Of a stretch of 10,454 bases of DNA, positions 1 through 6,290 are shown one piece after another (within the stretch, counting starts at the first letter, position 1; each line of letters starts with the position of its first letter). The stretch lies in assembly GCA_020829485.1 (NCBI GenBank), contig JAIVFU010000173.1, forward strand, positions 1 through 10,454, in the 5' to 3' direction. The position numbers were made by a program, and so were the translations under genes. Origin of the DNA: Nostoc sp. CHAB 5834 (GTDB lineage: Bacteria > Cyanobacteriota > Cyanobacteriia > Cyanobacteriales > Nostocaceae). The notes beneath the pieces were generated by a model. That model searched no databases and had not been told where the DNA came from. It saw only the letters and a program-made list of their open reading frames with translations.

Positions 1-1450
1 TGCCGTCGCTGTCGACCGCGACCGTCACGGGGAAGTCCTGCACCTCGAACTCGTAGATCGCTTCCATCCCAAGGTCGGCAAAGCCAACGACCTTGCTGCC
101 CTTGATCGCGCGCGCCACCAGATAAGCCGCGCCGCCCACGGCCATCAGATAGGCGCTTTTGTGTTTCGCGATTGCCTGTGTCGCGGCTGGGCCGCGTTCC
201 GCCTTGCCGACGCAGGCGAGCAATCCCTGATCGAGCATCATGTCCATAAACTTGTCCATCCTTGTGGCCGTCGTCGGGCCAGCCGGGCCAACGACTTCCT
301 GGCCGACGGGATCGACGGGGCCGACATAATAGATCATTCGGCCTTTAAAGCTGACCGGCAATTCCTCGCCAGCCGCAAGCATATCGGCGATGCGTTTGTG
401 CGCCGCGTCGCGCCCCGTCAGCATCTTGCCGTTGAGCAGGAGCCGGTCGCCCTGTTTCCAGCCCTGCACCTCAGCTGGCGTAAGCGTATCGAGATTTACG
501 CGTTTCGCGGCGGCATCGGGTTGCCAATCGACCTTGGGCCATTCATCCAGATTCGGCGCCGCCAGATAGGCTGGCCCCGCCCCGTCGAGTGTAAAATGCG
601 CATGACGGGTCGCGGCGCAATTCGGGATCATCGCGACTGGCTTGCCAGCCGCATGGCACGGCGCGTCCAGTATTTTCACGTCCAATATGGTCGACAAACC
701 GCCCAGCCCCTGCGCGCCGATACCAAGCGCATTCACGCGGTCGAATATCTCGATGCGAAGCGCCTCGATATCGTTCTGCGGCCCACGTGCTTTTAACGGC
801 CCCATGTCGATCGGCTCCATCAGCGCCTGCTTGGCGAGCAGCACGCAATGCTCCGCCGTGCCGCCGATGCCGATGCCAAGCATCCCCGGCGGGCACCAAC
901 CGGCACCCATCAGCGGCAACATCTCGACCACCCAGTCGGCAATATTATCCGAAGGGTTCATCATCTTGAACTTCGACTTATTCTCGCTGCCGCCGCCCTT
1001 GGCCGCGACATCGACGCTGACCTTATCGCCGGCGACCATTTCGACATGAAGAACGCACGGCGTGTTGTCCTTGGTATTGCGCCGCGTAAAAGCGGGGTCA
1101 GCCAGCACCGAGGCGCGCAACTTGTTATCGGGGTGGAGATAGGCGCGGCGCACGCCTTCGTCGACGACGTCCTGCAAAGACCGCGAGGTGTCATCCAAAC
1201 GGCAATCCATGCCCCATTTGACGAACACATTGACGATGCCGGTATCCTGACAGATCGGCCGGTGCCCCTCGGCACACATCCGGCTGTTGGTCAGGATCTG
1301 CGCGATGGCGTCCTTGGCGGCGGGACTTTGCTCGGCCTCATAGGCTTCGCCCAGCGCATGGATATAATCCATTGGGTGGAAATAGCTGATATATTGTAGC
1401 GCGTCGGCAATGCTTTCGATCAGATCGGCGGTTTTGATAGTGATGGTCAT
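1..1450 (-). CDS. Class I fumarate hydratase (partial, C-terminus beyond the window)
   Basis: This gene encodes the oxygen-sensitive [4Fe-4S] fumarase that interconverts fumarate and malate in the TCA cycle in the cytoplasm. Reading the minus strand from an ATG at 1450-1448 gives 483 codons without a stop up to the window edge; class I fumarases are usually about 500 residues, so roughly 20 are missing. Three cysteines sit in family-typical contexts and are the expected cluster ligands: C67 (RPICQDTG), C186 (GWCPPG) and C278 (PNCAATRH). The N-terminal alpha and C-terminal beta parts are fused, as in the single-chain FumA type. The start is supported by the N-terminus MTITIKTADLIESIADAL, typical of sphingomonad homologues; only a weak GGAA lies upstream. 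A 10-bp hairpin lies in its leader (1460-1498). It is transcribed divergently from the EF-hand gene. The family call is firm; paralogue naming (fumA or fumB) is not attempted. Confidence 0.95.
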   Translation of the reverse strand, partial: MTITIKTADLIESIADALQYISYFHPMDYIHALGEAYEAEQSPAAKDAIAQILTNSRMCAEGHRPICQDTGIVNVFVKWGMDCRLDDTSRSLQDVVDEGVRRAYLHPDNKLRASVLADPAFTRRNTKDNTPCVLHVEMVAGDKVSVDVAAKGGGSENKSKFKMMNPSDNIADWVVEMLPLMGAGWCPPGMLGIGIGGTAEHCVLLAKQALMEPIDMGPLKARGPQNDIEALRIEIFDRVNALGIGAQGLGGLSTILDVKILDAPCHAAGKPVAMIPNCAATRHAHFTLDGAGPAYLAAPNLDEWPKVDWQPDAAAKRVNLDTLTPAEVQGWKQGDRLLLNGKMLTGRDAAHKRIADMLAAGEELPVSFKGRMIYYVGPVDPVGQEVVGPAGPTTATRMDKFMDMMLDQGLLACVGKAERGPAATQAIAKHKSAYLMAVGGAAYLVARAIKGSKVVGFADLGMEAIYEFEVQDFPVTVAVDSDG

Positions 1451-1459
1451 AACATGTTT

Positions 1460-1498
1460 CCGTGGCGCTGCATCTTGCCAACGCCCATAGCGCCACGG
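1460..1498 (-). promoter_or_regulatory. 10-bp hairpin in the fumarase leader
   Basis: CCGTGGCGCT (1460-1469) is a perfect inverted repeat of AGCGCCACGG (1489-1498) with a 19-nt loop. On the fumarase mRNA the stem ends about 9 nt before the ATG and would lie against the weak ribosome-binding region. It could modulate translation or mRNA stability, or be a binding site. There is no T-run, so it is not an intrinsic terminator. The structure is visible; its role is inferred. Confidence 0.4.
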
Positions 1499-1558
1499 CA
1501 CGGGGATTCAAGCATTTGCGCTGACTTCAATTGTGTTCGGGTCGAACCAGATCAGATC

Positions 1559-1603
1559 TCGGGTTGTTAAGCTGAAGTGCAACGCTTCACCCGATATTTT
1601 TTT
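1559..1603 (+). terminator. Orphan terminator-like hairpin with T7 run
   Basis: TCGGGT (1559-1564) pairs with ACCCGA (1589-1594), and GAAG (1574-1577) pairs with CTTC (1585-1588). Seven Ts follow at 1597-1603. It faces plus-strand transcription, yet no plus-strand gene lies upstream within the window. It could end a small RNA transcribed from about 1500, or it could be chance in an AT-rich stretch. The internal loop is asymmetric, so the stem is not strong. Confidence 0.3.
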
Positions 1604-1759
1604 CCAAATAAAGATGAACCGACGCGGTTCTGATGTTGAGCTGTCATCTGCACCGGAATCAGGATTTAATGTGGAAACCTTATCTCTATCTAGTGTGTTG
1701 AGCTACCCGATATCATCCGGCTTTGTGCATTTCACACTGCATATGTTGTGATGAGATCA

Positions 1760-1772
1760 GCGGAAGTTCCGC
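1760..1772. promoter_or_regulatory. Short palindrome upstream of the EF-hand gene
   Basis: GCGGAA-G-TTCCGC is a perfect 6-bp inverted repeat with a one-base centre, ending 12 bases before the AGGAG ribosome-binding site at 1785-1789. Its symmetry and place fit a repressor operator or a 5' UTR hairpin. No regulator is recognised. Confidence 0.3.
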
Positions 1773-1796
1773 ACATACTAATTCAGGAGATTGACT

Positions 1797-2201
1797 ATGT
1801 TACGCATATTAACCGCTTCGAGCATATTGGCGCTGGCCACTGTTCCAGCCATGGCGCAGCAAGCAGATCCAGCGGCTCCAGCCGGCCCGGAAATGACGAC
1901 CGAAACAACGACCGAGACTGCACCCACGACAGCCGCTGCACCCGCAGCAGAGCCACGTGAAGTCACCGTTGCCAAATTGGTCGACGCCGAATTTCCTGTC
2001 TATGACGCTGACAAGAGCGGCGAACTGGAAGAACCCGAATTCTCCAAATGGCTGCTCGCGCTTCACGCCGCTGGCGGTGATGCAAAAGCCATGGACGATG
2101 CAGCGAAGGCCAAATGGGCGAAGGATGGTTTTTCAGCCGCCGATGCCGACAAGAGCCAGAAAATCAGCCAAGCCGAGATGAACAAATTTCTCGCAGGCTA
2201 A
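1797..2201 (+). CDS. Secreted EF-hand calcium-binding protein
   Basis: This encodes a 134-residue exported protein. Residues 1-20 form a Sec signal peptide (short positive start, hydrophobic core, AMA-QQ cleavage site). A low-complexity Ala/Pro/Thr/Glu linker spans about 21-55. Two EF-hand loops follow: loop 1 at residues 70-81 (DADKSGELEEPE, with D70, D72, S74, G75 and E81 in canonical positions) and loop 2 at 116-127 (DADKSQKISQAE), where the usual glycine at position 6 is Q121. The ATG at 1797 is chosen because AGGAG (1785-1789) is 7 nt upstream; the in-frame TTG at 1791 would sit too close. It probably binds calcium in the periplasm. Small secreted EF-hand proteins of this layout are common in sphingomonads, but their specific role is not known to me. 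It stands alone, closed by a strong terminator. Confidence 0.85.
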   Translation: MLRILTASSILALATVPAMAQQADPAAPAGPEMTTETTTETAPTTAAAPAAEPREVTVAKLVDAEFPVYDADKSGELEEPEFSKWLLALHAAGGDAKAMDDAAKAKWAKDGFSAADADKSQKISQAEMNKFLAG

Positions 2202-2224
2202 CTTAAAAAAATCCCTCTCCCCTG

Positions 2225-2284
2225 GGACCGGACCAGTCCGGTCCACCTGTCGGGCCTGGATATCACATCCGGGCCCGAATTTTT
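2225..2284 (+). terminator. Double-hairpin intrinsic terminator after the EF-hand gene
   Basis: Two hairpins follow the stop codon. The first pairs GGACCGGAC (2225-2233) with GTCCGGTCC (2236-2244). The second is a 12-bp stem, 2250-2261 with 2267-2278 (one G-U pair), with a 5-nt loop ATCAC, followed directly by ATTTTT (2279-2284). The second has the full form of a Rho-independent terminator. Confidence 0.85.
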
Positions 2285-2492
2285 ATGGTTGGGCGTTTAA
2301 AAGAGCGCGGACAGCTCAATCGGCGCCCATATCAACGCATCTGCATAAATTTTTCGATACCGTAGTTTTCCATCTTGCGCGCAAAAAACTGCTTAGCAAG
2401 TCCACGCGTCGCTGCGTTGCAACAGCCTTTTGACTGCGATGAGTGGAATCACAATAGCGACGAATTGAGTGGTTAATTTACCATTTACCCTC

Positions 2493-2521
2493 TTGCGTCT
2501 GAAATTGGTTGAGGCACTATA
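2493..2521 (+). promoter_or_regulatory. Candidate nrdA promoter (-35/-10)
   Basis: TTGCGT at 2493-2498 and ACTATA at 2516-2521 are separated by exactly 17 bases, a good sigma70-like arrangement. The -10 overlaps the first candidate NrdR box, as expected of a promoter repressed by NrdR. The implied transcription start is near 2528. Confidence 0.45.
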
Positions 2522-2561
2522 GGTAGCGGTAGGCCGTAGGGGGCATCACCACAGATTGTGC
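2514..2561 (+). promoter_or_regulatory. Candidate tandem NrdR boxes
   Basis: Compared with the NrdR-box form ACACTATATATAGTGT, positions 2514-2529 match 11 of 16 (core CACTATA) and positions 2546-2561 match 10 of 16. They start 32 bases apart, about three helical turns, the spacing known for paired NrdR boxes upstream of ribonucleotide reductase genes. NrdR is the ATP/dATP-sensing repressor of nrd genes. Individual matches are imperfect; spacing, position and overlap with the -10 are what make the case. Confidence 0.45.
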
Positions 2562-2684
2562 TCAAAGCTGCAGACAGCGATTCTGCCGGTGGGGATATTT
2601 TCCCGTCGATAAGCTGGGGACAAGTCGAATTTAGCACCCCCTAAGGTCCAAATAATGTTAATAGGGTCACTTGCGTCCCGAGTC

Positions 2685-2699
2685 GAACAAGACGGGAAC
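2685..2699 (+). promoter_or_regulatory. SOS (LexA) box upstream of nrdA
   Basis: GAAC (2685-2688), seven bases, then GAAC (2696-2699) matches the alphaproteobacterial LexA site GAAC-N7-GAAC. It lies 83 bases before the chosen nrdA ATG. The spacer is more GC-rich than in the best LexA sites, so affinity may be modest. The same stretch can also fold as a weak hairpin (CCC 2677-2679 with GGG 2694-2696), an alternative reading. Confidence 0.5.
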
Positions 2700-2782
2700 A
2701 ACGATTTCCGTCGCATATATCGGGCGGTTGCGGCCACGGGGTGATCCCGCGACTCGCCAAACAGAATGGAGCTGGGGCTAAA

Positions 2783-4750
2783 ATGGATTTCAGAGATACA
2801 GGCCGGGAGGCCGGAGCGGATATCATGTCGGACATATTGGAAAGTGAAATGGTCGAAAATTTGGCGAGCGAAGCGCTTGTTAAAATGGCCAAAGCCGCGA
2901 CCAACACCGACGACGGCTATGAAAAAGCTGAGAGTGACAGCAAGTCGGTCGACGTGCGCCGTTTCAGCATCGTTACCGACAACAGCCGTGACGCGCTGCT
3001 GACCGAATTCGGCAAGGACACGTTGCAGGACCGCTATCTGTTGCCGGGCGAGAGCTATCAAGACCTGTTTGCGCGTGTGGCGTCGGCTTATGCCGATGAT
3101 CAGGACCATGCGCAGCGGCTCTATGATTATATCTCGAAGCTCTGGTTCATGCCAGCGACGCCCGTTCTCTCGAACGGCGGCACCGGTCGCGGTCTGCCCA
3201 TTTCATGCTACCTCAACAGCGTCGACGACAGCCTTGAAGGCATTGTCAACACCTGGAACGAGAATGTCTGGCTCGCCAGCCGCGGCGGCGGCATCGGCAC
3301 CTATTGGGGCCATGTGCGCGGCATTGGCGAGCCTGTCGGCCTCAATGGCAAGACCAGCGGCATCATCCCGTTCGTCCGCGTGATGGACAGCCTCACGCTG
3401 GCGATTTCGCAAGGTTCGCTTCGCCGTGGCTCGGCCGCCTGCTATCTTGACGTCTCGCACCCCGAAATCGAGGAATTTCTCGAAATCCGCAAGCCGTCGG
3501 GCGATTTCAACCGTAAGGCGTTGAACCTGCACCACGGCGTATTGCTGACAGACGAATTCATGGAAGCCGTCCGCAATGGCGACGAATTCGACCTGCGCAG
3601 CCCTAAGACTGGCGAAGTGCGCTCGACCGTCGATGCGCGCAGCCTGTTCCAGAAGCTCGTCGAAACCCGCCTTGCCACCGGCGAACCCTACATCATCTTC
3701 AGCGACACCGTGAACAACGCGATGCCGAAGCATCACCGCGATCTCGGGCTGAAGGTTTCCACTTCCAACCTTTGCAGTGAAATCACTTTGCCCACGGGTC
3801 GTGACCATCTGGGTAATGATCGCACCGCGGTCTGCTGCCTGTCGTCGCTCAACCTTGAAACCTGGGATGAGTGGAATGGCGACAAGGTCTTTATCGAAGA
3901 CGTGATGCGAATGCTCGACAATGTGCTTCAGGATTTTATCGACCGCGCACCCAAGGAAATGGCCAGAGCGAAATATTCCGCCGCGCGCGAACGCTCGGTT
4001 GGCTTGGGCGTCATGGGCTATCACAGCTTCCTGCAATCACGCGGCGTTGGCTTTGAAAGCGCGCTCGCCAAATCGTGGAATATGAAGTTCTTCAAGCATA
4101 TTCGCGCGCAGGCCGACGAGGCATCGATGATGCTGGCCAACGAGCGCGGCGCCTGCCCCGATGCCGAGGATATGGGCGTGATGGAGCGGTTCTCCTGCAA
4201 GATGGCAATTGCGCCCACCGCGTCGATCTCGATCATCTGCGGCGGCACCAGTGCCTGCATCGAGCCGATCCCGGCCAATATCTACACGCACAAGACTTTG
4301 TCGGGCAGCTTCATCGTCAAGAATCCGTATCTGGAGAAGCTGCTTCAGGCGAAGGCGAAGGACAGCACGAACGTGTGGAACTCCATCCTCGAAAAGGGCG
4401 GCTCGGTCCAGCATCTCGATTTCCTGACGCCAGAGGAAAAGGACACGTTCAAGACCAGCTTCGAGATTGACCAGCGCTGGCTGATCGAACTTGCCGCCGA
4501 CCGCACGCCCTATATCGACCAGGCGACCTCGCTGAACCTTTACATCCCCGCCGATGTGGAAAAATGGGATCTCCTCATGCTCCACTTCCGCGCTTGGGAA
4601 TTGGGTGTGAAGTCGCTATATTACTTACGTTCGAAGAGCATCCAGCGCGCTGGCTTTGCCGGCGGCGTAGAGGCGGACAACACCGTCGAAGCCCCCGTGA
4701 TGGAGCTCGCCGCGCAGACTGATTACGAGGAGTGCCTTGCATGTCAGTAA
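2783..4750 (+). CDS. nrdA: Class I ribonucleotide reductase large (alpha) subunit NrdA
   Basis: This is the catalytic subunit that reduces ribonucleoside diphosphates to deoxyribonucleotides with NrdB in the cytoplasm. It has 655 residues from the ATG at 2783. Catalytic features are all visible: redox pair C142 (ISCYLN) and C351 (TAVCCLSS), active-site N329-C331-E333 (NLCSEITLP), radical-transfer tyrosines Y613-Y614 (SLYYLRSKS), and the C-terminal CLAC pair C651/C654 that is re-reduced by thioredoxin or glutaredoxin. C142 corresponds to C225 of the 761-residue E. coli protein, so about 85 N-terminal residues, the ATP-cone, are absent. The start is not certain: in-frame alternatives are GTG 2741 (would overlap a possible leader peptide stop) and ATG 2825. 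The 2783 start is preferred because its N-terminus MDFRDTGREAGA resembles sphingomonad homologues and GGAG lies 11 nt upstream (2768-2771). nrdB follows after a 487-base interruption carrying a DUF559 gene. Confidence 0.95.
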   Translation: MDFRDTGREAGADIMSDILESEMVENLASEALVKMAKAATNTDDGYEKAESDSKSVDVRRFSIVTDNSRDALLTEFGKDTLQDRYLLPGESYQDLFARVASAYADDQDHAQRLYDYISKLWFMPATPVLSNGGTGRGLPISCYLNSVDDSLEGIVNTWNENVWLASRGGGIGTYWGHVRGIGEPVGLNGKTSGIIPFVRVMDSLTLAISQGSLRRGSAACYLDVSHPEIEEFLEIRKPSGDFNRKALNLHHGVLLTDEFMEAVRNGDEFDLRSPKTGEVRSTVDARSLFQKLVETRLATGEPYIIFSDTVNNAMPKHHRDLGLKVSTSNLCSEITLPTGRDHLGNDRTAVCCLSSLNLETWDEWNGDKVFIEDVMRMLDNVLQDFIDRAPKEMARAKYSAARERSVGLGVMGYHSFLQSRGVGFESALAKSWNMKFFKHIRAQADEASMMLANERGACPDAEDMGVMERFSCKMAIAPTASISIICGGTSACIEPIPANIYTHKTLSGSFIVKNPYLEKLLQAKAKDSTNVWNSILEKGGSVQHLDFLTPEEKDTFKTSFEIDQRWLIELAADRTPYIDQATSLNLYIPADVEKWDLLMLHFRAWELGVKSLYYLRSKSIQRAGFAGGVEADNTVEAPVMELAAQTDYEECLACQ

Positions 4751-4755
4751 ATAAT

Positions 4756-4809
4756 TCCCTCTCCCATAGGGAGAGGGAGGGAGGCGCGTAGCGCCGGAAG
4801 GGTGAGGGT
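4756..4809 (+). repeat. REP-like palindromic unit, left flank of the DUF559 gene
   Basis: Starting 5 bases after the nrdA stop, this unit contains a perfect hairpin CCCTCTCCC-ata-GGGAGAGGG (4757-4777), a second perfect hairpin GGCGC-gta-GCGCC (4783-4795), and then GGAAGGGTGAGGGT (4796-4809). A related unit in opposite orientation lies at 5162-5219. GC-rich dispersed intergenic repeats of this type are common in sphingomonads. The first hairpin lacks a T-run but could slow transcription or protect the nrdA mRNA end. Confidence 0.7.
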
Positions 4810-5185
4810 CACCAGTTTGCGGACCTATCGAAACCAACCTTCTGGCACTATCTCCCGCGCAAGAGAATTGCGCAAAAATGCCACCGAAGCTGAAAAGCGG
4901 ATGTGGCGGGCGCTTCGGGAAAATTTCCGGGGCGCAAAGTTCCGGCGGCAGGTGCCCATTGGCCCCTATTACGCCGATTTTTTCAGCTTCCCCGGGAAGC
5001 TGGTCGTCGAAGTCGATGGCGGGCAGCACGGGGAAGCACAGGACTATGACGCAAGGCGCACAGCCTTTCTGGAAGCTCAAGGCTTCCGCGTCATCCGGTT
5101 CTGGAACAATGATGTGCTGTCCAATATGGAAGGCGTTATAGCCACTGTAGCGGAGAGCATGTCACCCTCACCTTCCCAAGCCTGA
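4802..5185 (+). CDS. DUF559 endonuclease-fold protein
   Basis: This 127-residue protein belongs to the DUF559 family, which has a PD-(D/E)XK/Vsr-like nuclease fold. Family marks are ARELRKNATEAEKRMWRAL (20-38), KFRRQVPIGPYYADF (46-60), VVEVDGGQH (68-76) and GFRVIRFWNNDV (94-105). D59, E70 and D72 are the likely metal ligands. Its substrate is unknown. The start is unclear: GTG 4802 lies inside the left repeat with no spaced ribosome-binding site, while TTG 4817 has GAGG (4804-4807) 9 nt upstream. The last residues (SPSPSQA) are encoded by the right-hand repeat, so both ends of the frame run into palindromic units. It splits nrdA from nrdB, genes normally adjacent, which marks it as an insertion. 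A role in mobilising its own repeat-bracketed cassette or in DNA repair is conceivable but unproved. Confidence 0.85.
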   Translation: MRVTSLRTYRNQPSGTISRARELRKNATEAEKRMWRALRENFRGAKFRRQVPIGPYYADFFSFPGKLVVEVDGGQHGEAQDYDARRTAFLEAQGFRVIRFWNNDVLSNMEGVIATVAESMSPSPSQA

Positions 5186-5219
5186 CGGCTCGGGCCCCTT
5201 CCTCTCCCGGTGGGAGAGG
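5162..5219 (-). repeat. REP-like palindromic unit, right flank of the DUF559 gene
   Basis: In mirror order to the left unit it has TCACCCTCACCTTCC (5162-5176), the reverse complement of the left unit's end with one base missing; a small hairpin AGCC-tgac-GGCT (5179-5190); and CCTCTCCC-ggt-GGGAGAGG (5201-5219). The two units are therefore inverted repeats around the DUF559 gene. It ends just before the nrdB ribosome-binding site (GGAG 5227-5230). Confidence 0.7.
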
Positions 5220-5237
5220 CGAATTTGGAGCAAGAAG

Positions 5238-6290
5238 ATGTCACTGTTAGAAGCCCGTAATAGCTACAAGCCCTTTGAATATCCCTGGGCCTATGACTTC
5301 TGGAAACGCCAGCAGCAGATTCACTGGTTGCCCGAAGAGGTGCCGCTGGGTGAGGATTGCCGCGACTGGGCGCAGAAGCTTTCGGATCATGAACGCAACC
5401 TGCTCACGCAAATCTTCCGCTTCTTCACTCAGGCCGATATCGAGGTGCAGAATTGCTACCATGAAAATTACGGCCGCGTGTTCAAGCCGACCGAGGTCAA
5501 GATGATGCTGACCGCGTTTTCCAACATGGAAACCGTCCACATCGCGGCGTACAGCCACTTGCTCGACACCATCGGCATGCCCGAAAGCGAATATAGCGCC
5601 TTCCTCGAATATGAGGAAATGGCCGCAAAAGTCGATTATATCCACCAGTTCGGCGTCGACAGCGATGAAGATATCGCCCGCACGCTCGCGATGTTCGGCG
5701 GCTTTACCGAAGGGCTACAGCTGTTCGCCTCGTTCGCGATGCTGATGAACTTTCCGCGCTTCAACAAGATGAAGGGCATGGGGCAGATCGTATCCTGGTC
5801 GGTCCGCGACGAAAGCCTGCACTGCGAAGGCATCACAAAACTGTTCCACGCTTTTTGTGCAGAGCGCGGCTGCCTGACCAAGGCGGTGAAGGAAGACATT
5901 ATCGATTGCTGCCAGAAGGTCGTCCGTCTGGAAGACAGCTTCATCGACCTCGCGTTCGAAATGGGCCCCGTGCCCGGCATGACCGCCAAGGAAATCAAGC
6001 GCTACATCCGCTACATCGCCGACTGGCGTCTGGGCCAATTGGGCCTGCCCGCGATCTACATGGTCGAAGACCACCCGCTGCCCTGGCTCGCGCCATTGCT
6101 CAACGGAGTCGAGCACGCCAACTTCTTCGAAACCCGCGCAACCGAATATAGCAAAGCCAGCACCCGCGGCGATTGGGGCCAGGTGTGGAACAGCTTCGAC
6201 AACCGCAAAAAGAAGATCATCGGCATTGAGCCAGCCGCCGAGAATGACGGCATGGATATGTTTGAGCAGGCAGGGGTTGCGGCTGAATAG
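5238..6290 (+). CDS. nrdB: Class I ribonucleotide reductase small (beta) subunit NrdB
   Basis: This is the radical-generating subunit that partners NrdA. It has 350 residues. The di-metal ligands are visible in order: D67 (QADIEVQ), E98 and H101 (METVHIAAY), E158 (FTEGLQLF), E192 and H195 (RDESLHCEG). Y105, seven residues after E98, is placed like the tyrosyl-radical Y122 of E. coli. There is no N-terminal ATP-cone. The ATG at 5238 has GGAG (5227-5230) 7 nt upstream. The stop (6288-6290) shares its last base with the GTG of the brnT-type toxin gene. The last 89 bases (6202-6290) are repeated, diverged, at 6801-6888; because the intact frame ends here, this copy is the functional end. Transcription probably comes from the nrdA promoter through the DUF559 interruption unless an internal promoter exists. 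Confidence 0.95.
   Translation: MSLLEARNSYKPFEYPWAYDFWKRQQQIHWLPEEVPLGEDCRDWAQKLSDHERNLLTQIFRFFTQADIEVQNCYHENYGRVFKPTEVKMMLTAFSNMETVHIAAYSHLLDTIGMPESEYSAFLEYEEMAAKVDYIHQFGVDSDEDIARTLAMFGGFTEGLQLFASFAMLMNFPRFNKMKGMGQIVSWSVRDESLHCEGITKLFHAFCAERGCLTKAVKEDIIDCCQKVVRLEDSFIDLAFEMGPVPGMTAKEIKRYIRYIADWRLGQLGLPAIYMVEDHPLPWLAPLLNGVEHANFFETRATEYSKASTRGDWGQVWNSFDNRKKKIIGIEPAAENDGMDMFEQAGVAAE
6202..6290 (+). repeat. First (functional) copy of duplicated nrdB 3' end
   Basis: These 89 bases, encoding RKKKIIGIEPAAENDGM through the stop, recur at 6801-6888. Aligned by eye, the copies differ by five substitutions and one single-base deletion. All five substitutions are synonymous in the nrdB frame. Confidence 0.9.

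Larger units (their letters stand above)
1451..1796. other. Divergent intergenic region rich in small inverted repeats
   Basis: These 346 bases separate the minus-strand fumarase from the plus-strand EF-hand gene and must carry both promoters. No convincing gene is seen. Visible structure includes a 10-bp hairpin (1460-1469 with 1489-1498), GTTCG-ggt-CGAAC (1535-1547), a hairpin followed by seven Ts (1559-1603), GAACCG-acg-CGGTTC (1616-1630) and GCGGAA-g-TTCCGC (1760-1772). Base composition is more AT-rich than in the flanking genes. I could not place -35/-10 boxes with confidence. Confidence 0.6.
2285..2782 (+). promoter_or_regulatory. Long regulatory region upstream of nrdA
   Basis: This 498-base stretch has no convincing full-size gene. 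It holds, in order: GAATC (2446-2450); a promoter candidate TTGCGT-N17-ACTATA (2493-2521); two candidate NrdR boxes (2514-2529 and 2546-2561); GATTC (2579-2583); a possible 29-codon leader peptide (2655-2744); GAGTC (2680-2684); an SOS box (2685-2699); and GACTC (2751-2755). If the promoter is right, the nrdA leader is about 250 nt. A second start nearer the gene, with CATATA (2714-2719) as a -10 element, is also possible but lacks a clear -35. Confidence 0.6.

Noticed and set aside
161..1399. Several plus-strand open frames (for example 161-796, 642-1049 and 848-1399)
   Set aside because: They lie opposite the fumarase gene, whose conserved cysteines and motifs establish the minus strand as coding; the plus-strand translations show no family pattern.
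1533..1751. A 72-codon plus-strand open frame starting with GTG in the fumarase/EF-hand gap
   Set aside because: No ribosome-binding site, no recognisable motif, AT-rich promoter-like DNA, and it contains a terminator-like hairpin.
2470..2490. CtrA-like half-sites (TTAA-N7-TTTA around 2473)
   Set aside because: Only one half matches the TTAA-N7-TTAA form and the region is AT-rich; insufficient support.
2521..2782. Possible adenosylcobalamin riboswitch in the nrdA leader
   Set aside because: No B12-box-like conserved core was found, and the downstream enzyme is the B12-independent class I type.
2546..3109. Minus-strand open frame upstream of and into nrdA
   Set aside because: It is antisense to the conserved nrdA N-terminal region and to its control region; no motif.
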